A stretch of DNA of 64,000 nt from Diaminobutyricibacter sp049994905. GTDB taxonomy: Bacteria; Actinomycetota; Actinomycetes; Actinomycetales; Microbacteriaceae. The stretch is taken from contig NZ_CP188258.1 in assembly GCF_049994905.1 (NCBI RefSeq), positions 1,426,001 to 1,490,000 on the forward strand, in the 5' to 3' direction. This document shows positions 40,610-47,986 of this stretch, piece by piece. The notes below the pieces were generated by a model. That model was not told the DNA's origin. It did not search any database and saw only the letters and a list, made by a program, of their open reading frames with translations. The position numbers and the translations under genes were made by a program. The first letter of the stretch is position 1. Each line of letters starts with the position of its first letter.

Positions 40610-41680
40610 ATGACCACTGTGGACGCACATCCGGACGAGCGGCCCTTCGGCCTGCTCGCTTTCGGTGACCTCCACGACCAGAGGGCGGTGAGTGCTACGG
40701 ACGGAGTCCTCGATTCGGCGGCCGCCCTGATCGGCAACACGCCTGTGGTCGAGTTGCATTCGCTCACGCGCGGCCTGCCCGGTCGCGTGCTGGTGAAGCT
40801 GGAATGCCGCAACCCGGGCGGTTCGTCGAAAGACCGGGTGGCGCTCAACATGATCCGCACCGCAGAGGCGACTGGCGTGCTCCTGCCCGGCGGCACGATC
40901 GTCGAAGCGACCTCCGGCAACACGGGCATCGGGCTCGCGCTCGTCGGCCGCCTCACCGGGCATCCGGTCGTCATCGTGCACAGCGCCGACATCTCCGACG
41001 AGAAGCGCGCCGTTCTCACGGCGTACGGTGCGCGCCTCGTCGAAGCCGACTGGGAGGCAGAGCCGAGCAACCCGGCGAACCCGCGTGCCGTCGCCGACCG
41101 CATCGCAGCGGAGACGCCGGGGGCGTGGCGTTCGTCCCAGTTCGAGAATCTCGCCAACCCGCACGCGCACTACCAGTCGACCGGGCCCGAGATCTGGCGC
41201 CAGACCGCGGGAACGGTCACCCATTTCGTCGCGTCCATCGGTACCGGCGGCACGGTCAGCGGCGCCGGCCGCTTTCTCAAGGATGTGAGCGCGGGTGCCG
41301 TCCGCGTCATCGGAGCGAACCCCGCAGGTTCGACCTACGCCGGCGACGCACCTGGACAGATCGTCGTCGACGGTGTCGGGACGAGCTGGCCGCGCGAACA
41401 CTGGCCGTCGACATTCGACCGGGATCTCGTCGACGACGTGCAGACGGTCGACGACCGCACTGTCTATGCGACCATCCACCGGCTCGCGGCGGAGGAAGCC
41501 CTTCTGCTCGGCCCGTCGTCCGGGCTGGCCGTCGCCGTCGCGCTCCAGCAGGCGGCCACGGCCGACCCGGGCGCGGTCATCGTCGCGATCGCCCCCGACG
41601 GCGGCATCAACTACCTGACCAAGGCGTACAACCCGGTGTGGCTGGCGAAGGCCGGGCTCACCCCATCCGACGACCAGTGA
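40610..41680 (+). CDS. PLP-dependent cysteine synthase / cystathionine beta-synthase-like protein
   Basis: A 356-residue fold type II PLP enzyme. The PLP lysine is in NPGGSSKDRVALNMI, the substrate loop is EATSGNTGIGLAL, and the phosphate-binding loop is ASIGTGGTVSGAGRFLK. These are the O-acetylserine sulfhydrylase (CysK/CysM) and CBS motifs; without a regulatory domain, cysteine synthesis from O-acetylserine or O-phosphoserine and sulfide is the best guess. An N-terminal extension of about 30 residues (DERPFGLLAFGDLHDQRAV) precedes the usual start and has no known role. Neighbouring sulfurtransferase and FMN monooxygenase genes fit a sulfur-handling cluster. Confidence 0.85.
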   Translation: MTTVDAHPDERPFGLLAFGDLHDQRAVSATDGVLDSAAALIGNTPVVELHSLTRGLPGRVLVKLECRNPGGSSKDRVALNMIRTAEATGVLLPGGTIVEATSGNTGIGLALVGRLTGHPVVIVHSADISDEKRAVLTAYGARLVEADWEAEPSNPANPRAVADRIAAETPGAWRSSQFENLANPHAHYQSTGPEIWRQTAGTVTHFVASIGTGGTVSGAGRFLKDVSAGAVRVIGANPAGSTYAGDAPGQIVVDGVGTSWPREHWPSTFDRDLVDDVQTVDDRTVYATIHRLAAEEALLLGPSSGLAVAVALQQAATADPGAVIVAIAPDGGINYLTKAYNPVWLAKAGLTPSDDQ

Positions 41681-41697
41681 CAACACACAGTGACGAG

Positions 41698-41703
41698 TAG
41701 TTT
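41698..41703 (+). promoter_or_regulatory. -10 hexamer TAGTTT before ATG 41710
   Basis: TAGTTT, 6 bases, then ATG 41710. Leaderless pattern. Confidence 0.35.
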
Positions 41704-41709
41704 CTCACC

Positions 41710-43011
41710 ATGACCCTTCTGCATTTCGGCTGGTTCCTGGGTGCCGGTTTCGGCGTCCAGGGCTGGGGCGACCCCACGTACGGCATCGGCTACGACTGGA
41801 AGCAGCCGCAGGTCTACCAAGACGCGGCGAGGCTGTTCGAGGCGAGCGGTTTCGACCTGTTCATCATCGAGGACGGCGTCGCGGTGCCCGACACGTACGG
41901 CGGGACAGCGGAGGTCAACCTCGCCAACGCCCGGTTCGTGCCGAAGCACGACCCGCTGCCGCTGGTTCCTTACCTGTTGGGCGCAACGCAGCACCTCGGG
42001 ATCGTTCCGACCCTGAGCGCCAGCTTCTACGAGCCGTTCACGGCGGCGCGACTGCTCGCCACCCTCCAGCACTTCGCGGGAGGCCGCCTCGGGTTCAACG
42101 TCGTGACGAGCGGCTCCGACCTCGCGGCCCAGAACTACGGGCTCGACAAGCAGGTCGAGCACGACCTGCGCTACGACCGGGCCGACGAATGGGTCGACGT
42201 CGTGCGCCGGCTCTGGCGAAGCTGGGATGCCGACGCCGTGCTCGAGGACACGGAGCGCGGGGTCTACGCCGACTTCACCAAGGTTCGGCCGATCAACCAC
42301 GAAGGACAGTTCTTCCGCGTGCGTGGTCCGCTGAACACGGTTCCGCCGGTGGAGGAACCGGTGATGGTGCAGGCCGGTGCGTCGGGCCGCGGCCGGGATT
42401 TCGCAGGGAAGAATTCCGACGTCATCCTGGCTCTCGCATCCACTCCCGACCGGATGCGCGACTACCGCGACTCGATCCGTGAGGTCGCGGCCGCGAACGG
42501 CCGGGACCCGGATGCGGTGAAGGTGCTGTTCGTCGTCAATCCTGTGGTGACTGCGAACGCCGAGGAGACCGCGACGGTGAAGGCCGCTCGCGCCGAGCTG
42601 ACCCAGGCGGCGATCGATGAGGCGCTGCAGTCGATCTCGTACCTGTCCGGCGTCGATTTCAAGACGTTCGACCTCGATGCTCCGCTGCCGGCGGTGACGA
42701 CGAACAGCAACCAGGGCACCCTCGACAATTTCGTGAAATCCGCACCGGAAGGGTCAACGCTGCGGGAGATCCTTCAGGTGCGCGCACGCAAGGACGGCCT
42801 GGCGATCGTCGGCACTGCCGACGAGATCGCCGATCACCTCGGCGAACTGGGGGAGGCGGTCGGCGGCGACGGTTTCCTGTTCACCGGCCAGGTCCATCCG
42901 GCGCACGTGCACCGCACACTCGACCCGCTTGTGCCCGCGCTGCGGCGCCGTGGTCTCATCCGCACGGAATTCGGCGGTTCCGGTCTCCGCGCCAACCTGC
43001 TGGAGTTCTGA
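41710..43011 (+). CDS. FMN-dependent monooxygenase, NtaA/SnaA/DszA type
   Basis: A 433-residue luciferase-like flavin monooxygenase. Recognisable regions are FASGFDLFIIEDG-like text at about 48-58, VPTLSASFYEPFTAARLLATLQHFAGGRLGFNVVTSG (about 98-135), NYGLDKQVEHDLRYDRADEWVDVVRRLW, and VMVQAGASGRGRDFAGKNSDVI. They match nitrilotriacetate, pristinamycin and dibenzothiophene sulfone monooxygenases, which use FMNH2 supplied by a separate reductase. C-N or C-S cleavage of an organic substrate is the family reaction; alkylsulfonate-like or thio compounds fit the neighbours. No reductase gene is adjacent; the nearest is the MsuE-like gene at 54150. The next gene starts 1 base after its stop, so they are probably one transcript. 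Confidence 0.9.
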   Translation: MTLLHFGWFLGAGFGVQGWGDPTYGIGYDWKQPQVYQDAARLFEASGFDLFIIEDGVAVPDTYGGTAEVNLANARFVPKHDPLPLVPYLLGATQHLGIVPTLSASFYEPFTAARLLATLQHFAGGRLGFNVVTSGSDLAAQNYGLDKQVEHDLRYDRADEWVDVVRRLWRSWDADAVLEDTERGVYADFTKVRPINHEGQFFRVRGPLNTVPPVEEPVMVQAGASGRGRDFAGKNSDVILALASTPDRMRDYRDSIREVAAANGRDPDAVKVLFVVNPVVTANAEETATVKAARAELTQAAIDEALQSISYLSGVDFKTFDLDAPLPAVTTNSNQGTLDNFVKSAPEGSTLREILQVRARKDGLAIVGTADEIADHLGELGEAVGGDGFLFTGQVHPAHVHRTLDPLVPALRRRGLIRTEFGGSGLRANLLEF

Positions 43012-43012
43012 G

Positions 43013-44476
43013 GTGACGGCGGCGATCGTCACGCTGGGGGCCGCTGCTCCGACGTCGGCCGACCTCGTCGCGATCGCAGACGGGGCGCGCGTCGAGATCG
43101 GCGCGGATGCCCGTGAGGCGATCGAAGCATCCCGCGCGGTCGTCGACGCGGCCATCGCCGCCGGCCGACCGGTCTACGGACTCAACACCCGGCTCGGCGC
43201 CGGCCGCGACGACCGGGTCGACGACGATGACCTGCTCGACTTCCAGAGGCTCGTCATCGCTAACCACCGTGGAGGCGTGGGCGACGCGCTCGGCGAGCGG
43301 CAGTCCCGTGCGCTGGTCGCCGCCCGCCTCATCGGCTTCACCCGCGGCGGTTCCGGCGTGCGGTCGCAGCTCGCGCAGGCGTACGCCGACCTGCTGAATG
43401 CACGCGTCCATCCGGTCATTCCGTCCAGGGGCTCCGTGGGCGCGGCCGATCTCACCCATCTGGCCGAGGTGGCCGCCGTCGTCACCGGGAGCGGGCGGGC
43501 TTTCATCGACGGCGTGGTCGCGCCGGGAGACGAGGCTCTCGCCGCCGCCGACCTGACACCGGTGGTGCTTGCCCCGCACGAGGGACTCGCCGTGCTGAGC
43601 TCGAACGCGTACAGCATCGGCGTGGGCGCCCTCGTGCTCTCGGGGCTCGCGACGCGGGTCGGAGTGTGGGATGGGGTTGTCGCGCTGGCGCTCGAAGCTC
43701 TCGGGGGCGCCAGTCCCGCGGGCAACCTGAGCGCATTCAGCGCGGAGGTGGCGGATGCGCGTGGCGGCTCCGGCCAGCGAGCGTCGGCTGGGGCGTTGCG
43801 GGCGGCACTCGAGGGAAGCGCCCTCACGGCATCCGATCGAACGGTGACGGTTCAGGACCCGATCGCGTTCCGCACGGTTCCCCAGATCCACGGTGCGCTC
43901 CGCGAAGCGATCGACCGGGCGCTGGGAGAGATCGACCTCGAACTCGCCGCACGATCGGACAACCCGCTCGTCGATGCAGCCACGGGGCGGATGATCTCGG
44001 GCGGCAACTTCCAGGCGATCCCGCTGGCGCTCGCTCTCGAGAACGTCCGGCTCGCGTTCGCCCACGTCGCTTCGGCGACCGAACGCCGTATCTCGGCGCT
44101 GTCTGCCGCACTCACGCCCGCGCGGCGGGAGGGACGGACGCGGGTGCCGGGGCTGCTCGCCTACTCCGCGGCCGCGGCGCTCGCCGAGGTGAGGCAGCTC
44201 GCCGCTCCCGCGACACTCGGCGTGACGACGCTGTCGGGGGTGGAAGACCACGCCTCCCTCGCGCCGCTCGCACTGCAGCTGCTCGAGCGTTCGGCCGCGC
44301 TCACCGACGAACTGGCCGCAATCGAAGCGCTCCACGCCGTCGACCTGCTGGGCGTGACCGGTGTGCGGCCGGCGGGTGCAGGCACGCGCGAACTCTTCGG
44401 ACGTGTCGAGGAGGCGGTCGAATCCGGCATCCCGGCAGCAGAACTCGTGCCGGTTGTCGTCGCATCCCTTGCCTGA
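43013..44476 (+). CDS. HAL/PAL-family ammonia-lyase homologue lacking the MIO triad
   Basis: A 487-residue protein of the aromatic amino acid lyase superfamily. The family start YGLNTRLGAG (normally YGVNTGFG), SDNPLV, GGNFQAIPLALALEN and VQDPIAFRTVPQIHG are all recognisable. The loop that should form the MIO electrophile, GSVGASGDLAPLAH, reads GSVGAADLTHLAE around residues 140-151: one residue is missing and Ala144-Ala145 stand where Ala-Ser-Gly should be. The normal MIO cannot be formed, so a different reaction or a non-catalytic role is expected. GTG 43013 starts 1 base after the monooxygenase stop, with GGAG upstream inside that gene, so translation is coupled. It converges on a GNAT gene. 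Confidence 0.8.
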   Translation: MTAAIVTLGAAAPTSADLVAIADGARVEIGADAREAIEASRAVVDAAIAAGRPVYGLNTRLGAGRDDRVDDDDLLDFQRLVIANHRGGVGDALGERQSRALVAARLIGFTRGGSGVRSQLAQAYADLLNARVHPVIPSRGSVGAADLTHLAEVAAVVTGSGRAFIDGVVAPGDEALAAADLTPVVLAPHEGLAVLSSNAYSIGVGALVLSGLATRVGVWDGVVALALEALGGASPAGNLSAFSAEVADARGGSGQRASAGALRAALEGSALTASDRTVTVQDPIAFRTVPQIHGALREAIDRALGEIDLELAARSDNPLVDAATGRMISGGNFQAIPLALALENVRLAFAHVASATERRISALSAALTPARREGRTRVPGLLAYSAAAALAEVRQLAAPATLGVTTLSGVEDHASLAPLALQLLERSAALTDELAAIEALHAVDLLGVTGVRPAGAGTRELFGRVEEAVESGIPAAELVPVVVASLA

Positions 44477-44481
44477 CCCGG

Positions 44482-45000
44482 CTACAGGGAGTCGCGCAGG
44501 TCTTTCTCGAACGAGAGGTAGCCGATCGCTTCGTAGTCGGCGTCGAGGTCGAAGAGGGGTGTGTAACCGAGGGCGAGATAGAGGGCGACCGCTTCGGGCT
44601 GGCGCGCGCCGGTCGTCAGCTCGATGCGACGGATGCCGCGCGAGGCCGCCTCGGCCTCGAGTTCGGCCATGACCCGCCTGGCAAGACCTTTGCGACGATG
44701 CCCGGAATGGGTCCATACGCGCTTCACCTCGACCGTCTCGTCGTCGATGCGCATGAAGGCACCGCCCGCGACGGGGGCGCCGTCGACGAGGAGCAGGAGG
44801 AACACCCCGCCCGTCGACTCATGGAAGCGTTCGGCGGGGTAGCGGGACAACTCCGCGGATGACGGGATCCCGTCGTTCAGGCCGTAGCGTTCGTCGTATT
44901 CGCGTGACAGTTCGTCGACGAGTGGCGCCGCAAGCGGGTCGTCCGGACTGGAATGCACGACGGTCGCCGTCGATGCGAAATCGTTAGGCAAAACAGGCAC
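44482..45000 (-). CDS. GNAT family N-acetyltransferase
   Basis: A 172-residue GNAT protein. The acetyl-CoA loop is VWTHSGHRRKGLARRVMAELEAEAASRG (motif A, with RRKGLA), followed by the beta-strand and helix IELTTGARQPEAVALYLALGYTPL. The N-terminal part includes GGVFLLLLVDGAPVAGGAFMRIDDETVEVKR. The substrate is unknown. It starts at GTG 45000 because TATCGT stands 6 bases before it on the minus strand (45007-45012). It converges on the HAL-like gene with 5 bases between stops and diverges from the amino acid ABC operon across 223 bases. Confidence 0.85.
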   Translation of the reverse strand: MPVLPNDFASTATVVHSSPDDPLAAPLVDELSREYDERYGLNDGIPSSAELSRYPAERFHESTGGVFLLLLVDGAPVAGGAFMRIDDETVEVKRVWTHSGHRRKGLARRVMAELEAEAASRGIRRIELTTGARQPEAVALYLALGYTPLFDLDADYEAIGYLSFEKDLRDSL

Positions 45001-45006
45001 CCATAG

Positions 45007-45012
45007 ACGATA
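45007..45012 (-). promoter_or_regulatory. -10 hexamer TATCGT before GTG 45000
   Basis: Minus-strand TATCGT, 6 bases, then GTG 45000. Leaderless pattern. Confidence 0.4.
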
Positions 45013-45144
45013 TGTCGGGCTCGTGCGCGTGACAACATGGAATCTTCACAGTTCGTCACGCGGCGTGGGCTCGCAATGCAAGATATCGCGAAATCTGGTG
45101 GAAATCTCGGTGAAAAGCTGCGTTGCGCGCGTGATTTGGGGTGA

Positions 45145-45171
45145 TTGTCAGCGCCAGCGCTGAGGTAGGCT
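45145..45171 (+). promoter_or_regulatory. Possible promoter of the amino acid ABC operon
   Basis: TTGTCA (45145-45150) and TAGGCT (45166-45171) with a 15-base spacer, shorter than usual. A transcript from here would have a leader of about 45 bases, and AGAAGG lies 12 bases before ATG 45224. Confidence 0.3.
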
Positions 45172-45223
45172 CCACTCACCGCGATTCTCACGAACCCGTC
45201 ACCAAGAGAAGGAATACATACAC

Positions 45224-46111
45224 ATGCGAACCCGTTATGCGGCTCCCGCACTGCTCGCTGTCGCAGCGCTCGCGCTGACCGGCTGCGTCGACAACTCGAC
45301 CCCCTCGGGCGGCTCCACCGCGACGTCCAGTGTCTCCAAGGATGCCGCTGCCGCAGCTCTCCTGCCCGACGCGATCAAGAAAGCCGGCGCCATCACGGTG
45401 GGCGTCGACGCGACCTATCCGCCCAACGAGTCCAAGGACGCGAACGGCAACGCCGTCGGCTGGGACATCGACCTCTTCAACGCCGTCGCCCAGAAGCTCG
45501 GTGTCACAGCCAAGTACGACATCGCAGGCTTCGACACGATCATCCCGAACATCACGGGTGGCAAGTACGACGTCGGCGTCTCCTCGTTCACCGACACCGT
45601 CGAGCGCGAGAAGCAGGTCGACTTCGTGAACTACTACTCGGCCGGCATCCTCTGGGCTTCCCAGAAGGGCAAGACGGTCGACCCCGACAACGCGTGCGGC
45701 CTCAAGGTCGCCGTCGAGACCGGCACCACCGAAGAGCAGGACGAGATCCCCACCAAGTCGAAGGCGTGCACCGCCGCCGGAAAGCCGGCGATCCAGATCC
45801 TCAAGTTCGACGGCCAGGACCAGGCGACCAACGCCGTCGTGCTCGGCCAGGCCGACGCGATGAGTGCCGACTCTCCGATCACGGAATACGCGATCGCCAA
45901 GTCGAACGGCAAGCTCGAGGTCGCCGGCAAGACTTTCGAGGTGGCTCCGTACGGAATCGCCGTCAACAAGGGCTCGAAGCTGACCGATGCGGTGCAGAAG
46001 GCGATGCAGTCGCTCGTCGATGACGGCACCTACAAGAAGATCCTGGACAAGTGGGGCGTCGCCGACGGCGCACTGTCCACGATCACGATCAACGCGGCCT
46101 CCAAGAGCTGA
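45224..46111 (+). CDS. Polar amino acid ABC importer, substrate-binding lipoprotein
   Basis: A 295-residue exported protein. The signal peptide ends in the lipobox ALALTGC with Cys21 as the lipid anchor, and a Ser/Thr-rich linker follows. The mature part is an SBP_bac_3 fold: AGAITVGVDATYPPNESKDANG, GWDIDLFNAVAQKLGVTAKYDIAGFDTIIPNI, GKYDVGVSSFTDTVEREKQVDFVNYY, KKILDKWGVADGAL. This type feeds glutamate, glutamine, lysine/arginine or histidine importers; the ligand is not clear. It begins a three-gene operon with permease and ATPase. A Ser/Thr/Val sequence follows the lipid site. Confidence 0.9.
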   Translation: MRTRYAAPALLAVAALALTGCVDNSTPSGGSTATSSVSKDAAAAALLPDAIKKAGAITVGVDATYPPNESKDANGNAVGWDIDLFNAVAQKLGVTAKYDIAGFDTIIPNITGGKYDVGVSSFTDTVEREKQVDFVNYYSAGILWASQKGKTVDPDNACGLKVAVETGTTEEQDEIPTKSKACTAAGKPAIQILKFDGQDQATNAVVLGQADAMSADSPITEYAIAKSNGKLEVAGKTFEVAPYGIAVNKGSKLTDAVQKAMQSLVDDGTYKKILDKWGVADGALSTITINAASKS

Positions 46112-46113
46112 CA

Positions 46114-47103
46114 ATGACCACCAACGGTCATGGCGGTGCGGCGACGGGCACGAGCCCGTCGCCGCACGGCTCCGACATGTCGCAGCCCATCAAGGCGGTG
46201 AGACTGCGCCACCCGTGGCGCACGGTCATCGCGATCATCATCATCATCTACCTGGTGGCGTTCATCTGGGATGCCGCGCACCGGTCGGCCTTCCAGTGGG
46301 ACGTCTTCGCCAAGTACCTCTTCGACCAGCGCATCTCGGCAGCAGCGGTCAACACCATCCTGCTGACCGTGTACTCGATGATCATCGCTGCCGTCCTCGC
46401 GCTGATCCTGGCGGTCATGCGTCTCTCCGACAACCCTGTCTTCAAGAGCGTCGCGTGGTTCTACCTGTGGATCTTCCGCGGTACACCGGTATACGTGCAG
46501 CTCGTCTTCTGGGGTCTGCTGTCGGTCATCTACCCGACTCTGTCGATCGGTCTGCCCTTCGTGCAACCGCTCGTCGCGCTGCCGACACAGGGGACCCTCA
46601 ACTTCTTCACCCTGGCGGTCATCGGCCTCGGCCTGAACGAGGCCGCTTACCTCGCTGAAATCATCAGGGCCGGCATCCTCTCGGTCGATCGTGGCCAGGA
46701 AGAGGCTGCGACCGCGCTCGGGATGAGCTGGAGCCAGACGATGTGGCGCGTCGTCATCCCGCAGTCCATGCGCATCATCATCCCGCCGACGGGCAACGAG
46801 GTCATTTCAATGCTGAAGACCACGTCGCTTGTGACTGCGGTGCCATACAGTTTCGACCTGTTCACGCGCTCGCGGGACATCGCGAGCACCCTGTTCGCGC
46901 CCATCCCGCTGCTCGTCGTAGCGTCGGTCTGGTACCTCGCGATCACATCGGTCCTGATGATCGGCCAGTACTTCCTCGAGAAACGCTTCTCGCGCGGCAT
47001 CGGGGCGCGCCGCGCCGACAAGAACGACGAGCCGGTCGTACTGCCTCCGGTCATGCCGACGATGGATGGCGCAGCGGGAATCGACCTGGGAGGAAAACAT
47101 TGA
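46114..47103 (+). CDS. Amino acid ABC importer, permease
   Basis: A 329-residue membrane protein. After a hydrophilic 30-residue lead (MTTNGHGGAATGTSPSP ...) it has the HEQRO/HisM topology, with FRGTPVYVQLVFWG and the EAA loop in EAAYLAEIIRAGILSVDRGQEEAATALGMSWSQTMWRVVIPQSMR, which contacts the ATPase. About five helices are predicted. The ATG 46114 begins 2 bases after the binding-protein stop, so translation is coupled. The tail RADKNDEPVVLPPVMPT is polar and probably cytoplasmic. One permease is present, so it should work as a homodimer. Confidence 0.9.
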   Translation: MTTNGHGGAATGTSPSPHGSDMSQPIKAVRLRHPWRTVIAIIIIIYLVAFIWDAAHRSAFQWDVFAKYLFDQRISAAAVNTILLTVYSMIIAAVLALILAVMRLSDNPVFKSVAWFYLWIFRGTPVYVQLVFWGLLSVIYPTLSIGLPFVQPLVALPTQGTLNFFTLAVIGLGLNEAAYLAEIIRAGILSVDRGQEEAATALGMSWSQTMWRVVIPQSMRIIIPPTGNEVISMLKTTSLVTAVPYSFDLFTRSRDIASTLFAPIPLLVVASVWYLAITSVLMIGQYFLEKRFSRGIGARRADKNDEPVVLPPVMPTMDGAAGIDLGGKH

Positions 47104-47879
47104 CCGCGACCCCTGACGCCACGCCGATGGTCGAATCCATCGCCGTCTCGAAGAGTTTCGGCTCCAACCAGGTGCTGAAGAGCATCTCACTCGTCGTGAA
47201 GCCGGGAGAAGTGCTCTGCATCGTCGGCCCGAGCGGATCGGGAAAGTCGACCTTCCTGCGCTGCATCAACCACCTGGAGAGCATCGATGCCGGCCGGCTC
47301 TCGGTCGACGGCCAGCTCGTCGGGTACCGCCAGAAAGGCGACAAACTCTACGAGCTGAAACCGAAAGAATCCGCACGGCAGCGTCGTGACATCGGCATGG
47401 TGTTCCAGCGGTTCAACCTGTTCCCGCACATGACGGCGCTCGAGAACGTCATCGAGGCCCCGATCAGGGTCAAAGGCGTGCAGAAGGCGAAGGCCGTCGC
47501 CCGGGCGGAAGAACTGCTCACGCGCGTGGGCCTCGGCGACAAGGGCGACCATTACCCGGCGCACCTCTCGGGTGGCCAGCAGCAGCGGGTCGCGATCGCA
47601 CGGGCGCTCGCCATGGAGCCGAAGCTGATGCTGTTCGATGAGCCGACATCCGCGCTCGACCCCGAGCTCGTCGGCGAGGTGCTCGACGTGATGCAGGGAC
47701 TCGCGAAGTCGGGCATGACCATGATCGTGGTCACCCACGAGATGGGCTTCGCGCGCGAAGTCGCGGACTCGCTCGTCTTCATGGACGGTGGCGTCGTCGT
47801 CGAGTCCGGCGACCCGCGTGAGGTCCTGTCGAACCCGCAGCAGGAGCGCACCCAGGCGTTCCTCTCGAAGGTGCTCTAG
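47100..47879 (+). CDS. Amino acid ABC importer, ATPase
   Basis: A 259-residue ATPase. Walker A is GPSGSGKST, the Q-loop is MVFQRFNLFPHMTALENV, the signature is LSGGQQQRVAIARAL, Walker B is LMLFDEPTSALDPELVGEVL, and the switch His is in VVTHEMGFAREVAD. All are intact, typical of GlnQ/HisP-like PAAT ATPases. The TTG start at 47100-47102 overlaps the permease stop (TTGA) and has GGAGG 6 bases upstream, so it is the third coupled gene of the operon. An Arg/Lys/Glu-rich insert (QKGDKLYELKPKESARQRRD) between Walker A and the Q-loop is found in part of this family. Confidence 0.9.
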   Translation: MTATPDATPMVESIAVSKSFGSNQVLKSISLVVKPGEVLCIVGPSGSGKSTFLRCINHLESIDAGRLSVDGQLVGYRQKGDKLYELKPKESARQRRDIGMVFQRFNLFPHMTALENVIEAPIRVKGVQKAKAVARAEELLTRVGLGDKGDHYPAHLSGGQQQRVAIARALAMEPKLMLFDEPTSALDPELVGEVLDVMQGLAKSGMTMIVVTHEMGFAREVADSLVFMDGGVVVESGDPREVLSNPQQERTQAFLSKVL

Positions 47880-47926
47880 CGCACAGTGTCGCAGTGTCTT
47901 AACCCTGAGGGCCGAGGGTGACTGTC

Positions 47927-47984
47927 CCGGTCGAGTGTGCCTGTTTCAGCGGGCACGCTCGACCGGAACGGGCACGTTCGACCG
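47927..47984. repeat. Inverted repeat plus direct repeat between two convergent genes
   Basis: 47927-47942 and 47951-47966 form a hairpin (14 of 16 positions, 8-base loop), and GGGCACGCTCGACCG is repeated as GGGCACGTTCGACCG at 47970-47984. It fills most of the gap between the amino acid ATPase and hrpA. It may act as a bidirectional hairpin terminator; it also shares GAACGGGC/GGCACGT-type text with the element at 39534. Confidence 0.65.
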
Positions 47985-47986
47985 CT

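Noticed and set aside
40339..40628. Antisense frames across the 9-bp repeat (Arg-Cys or Pro-Glu-Val repeats)
   Set aside because: Products of the repeat read on the other strand; the plus-strand sulfurtransferase frame explains the region.
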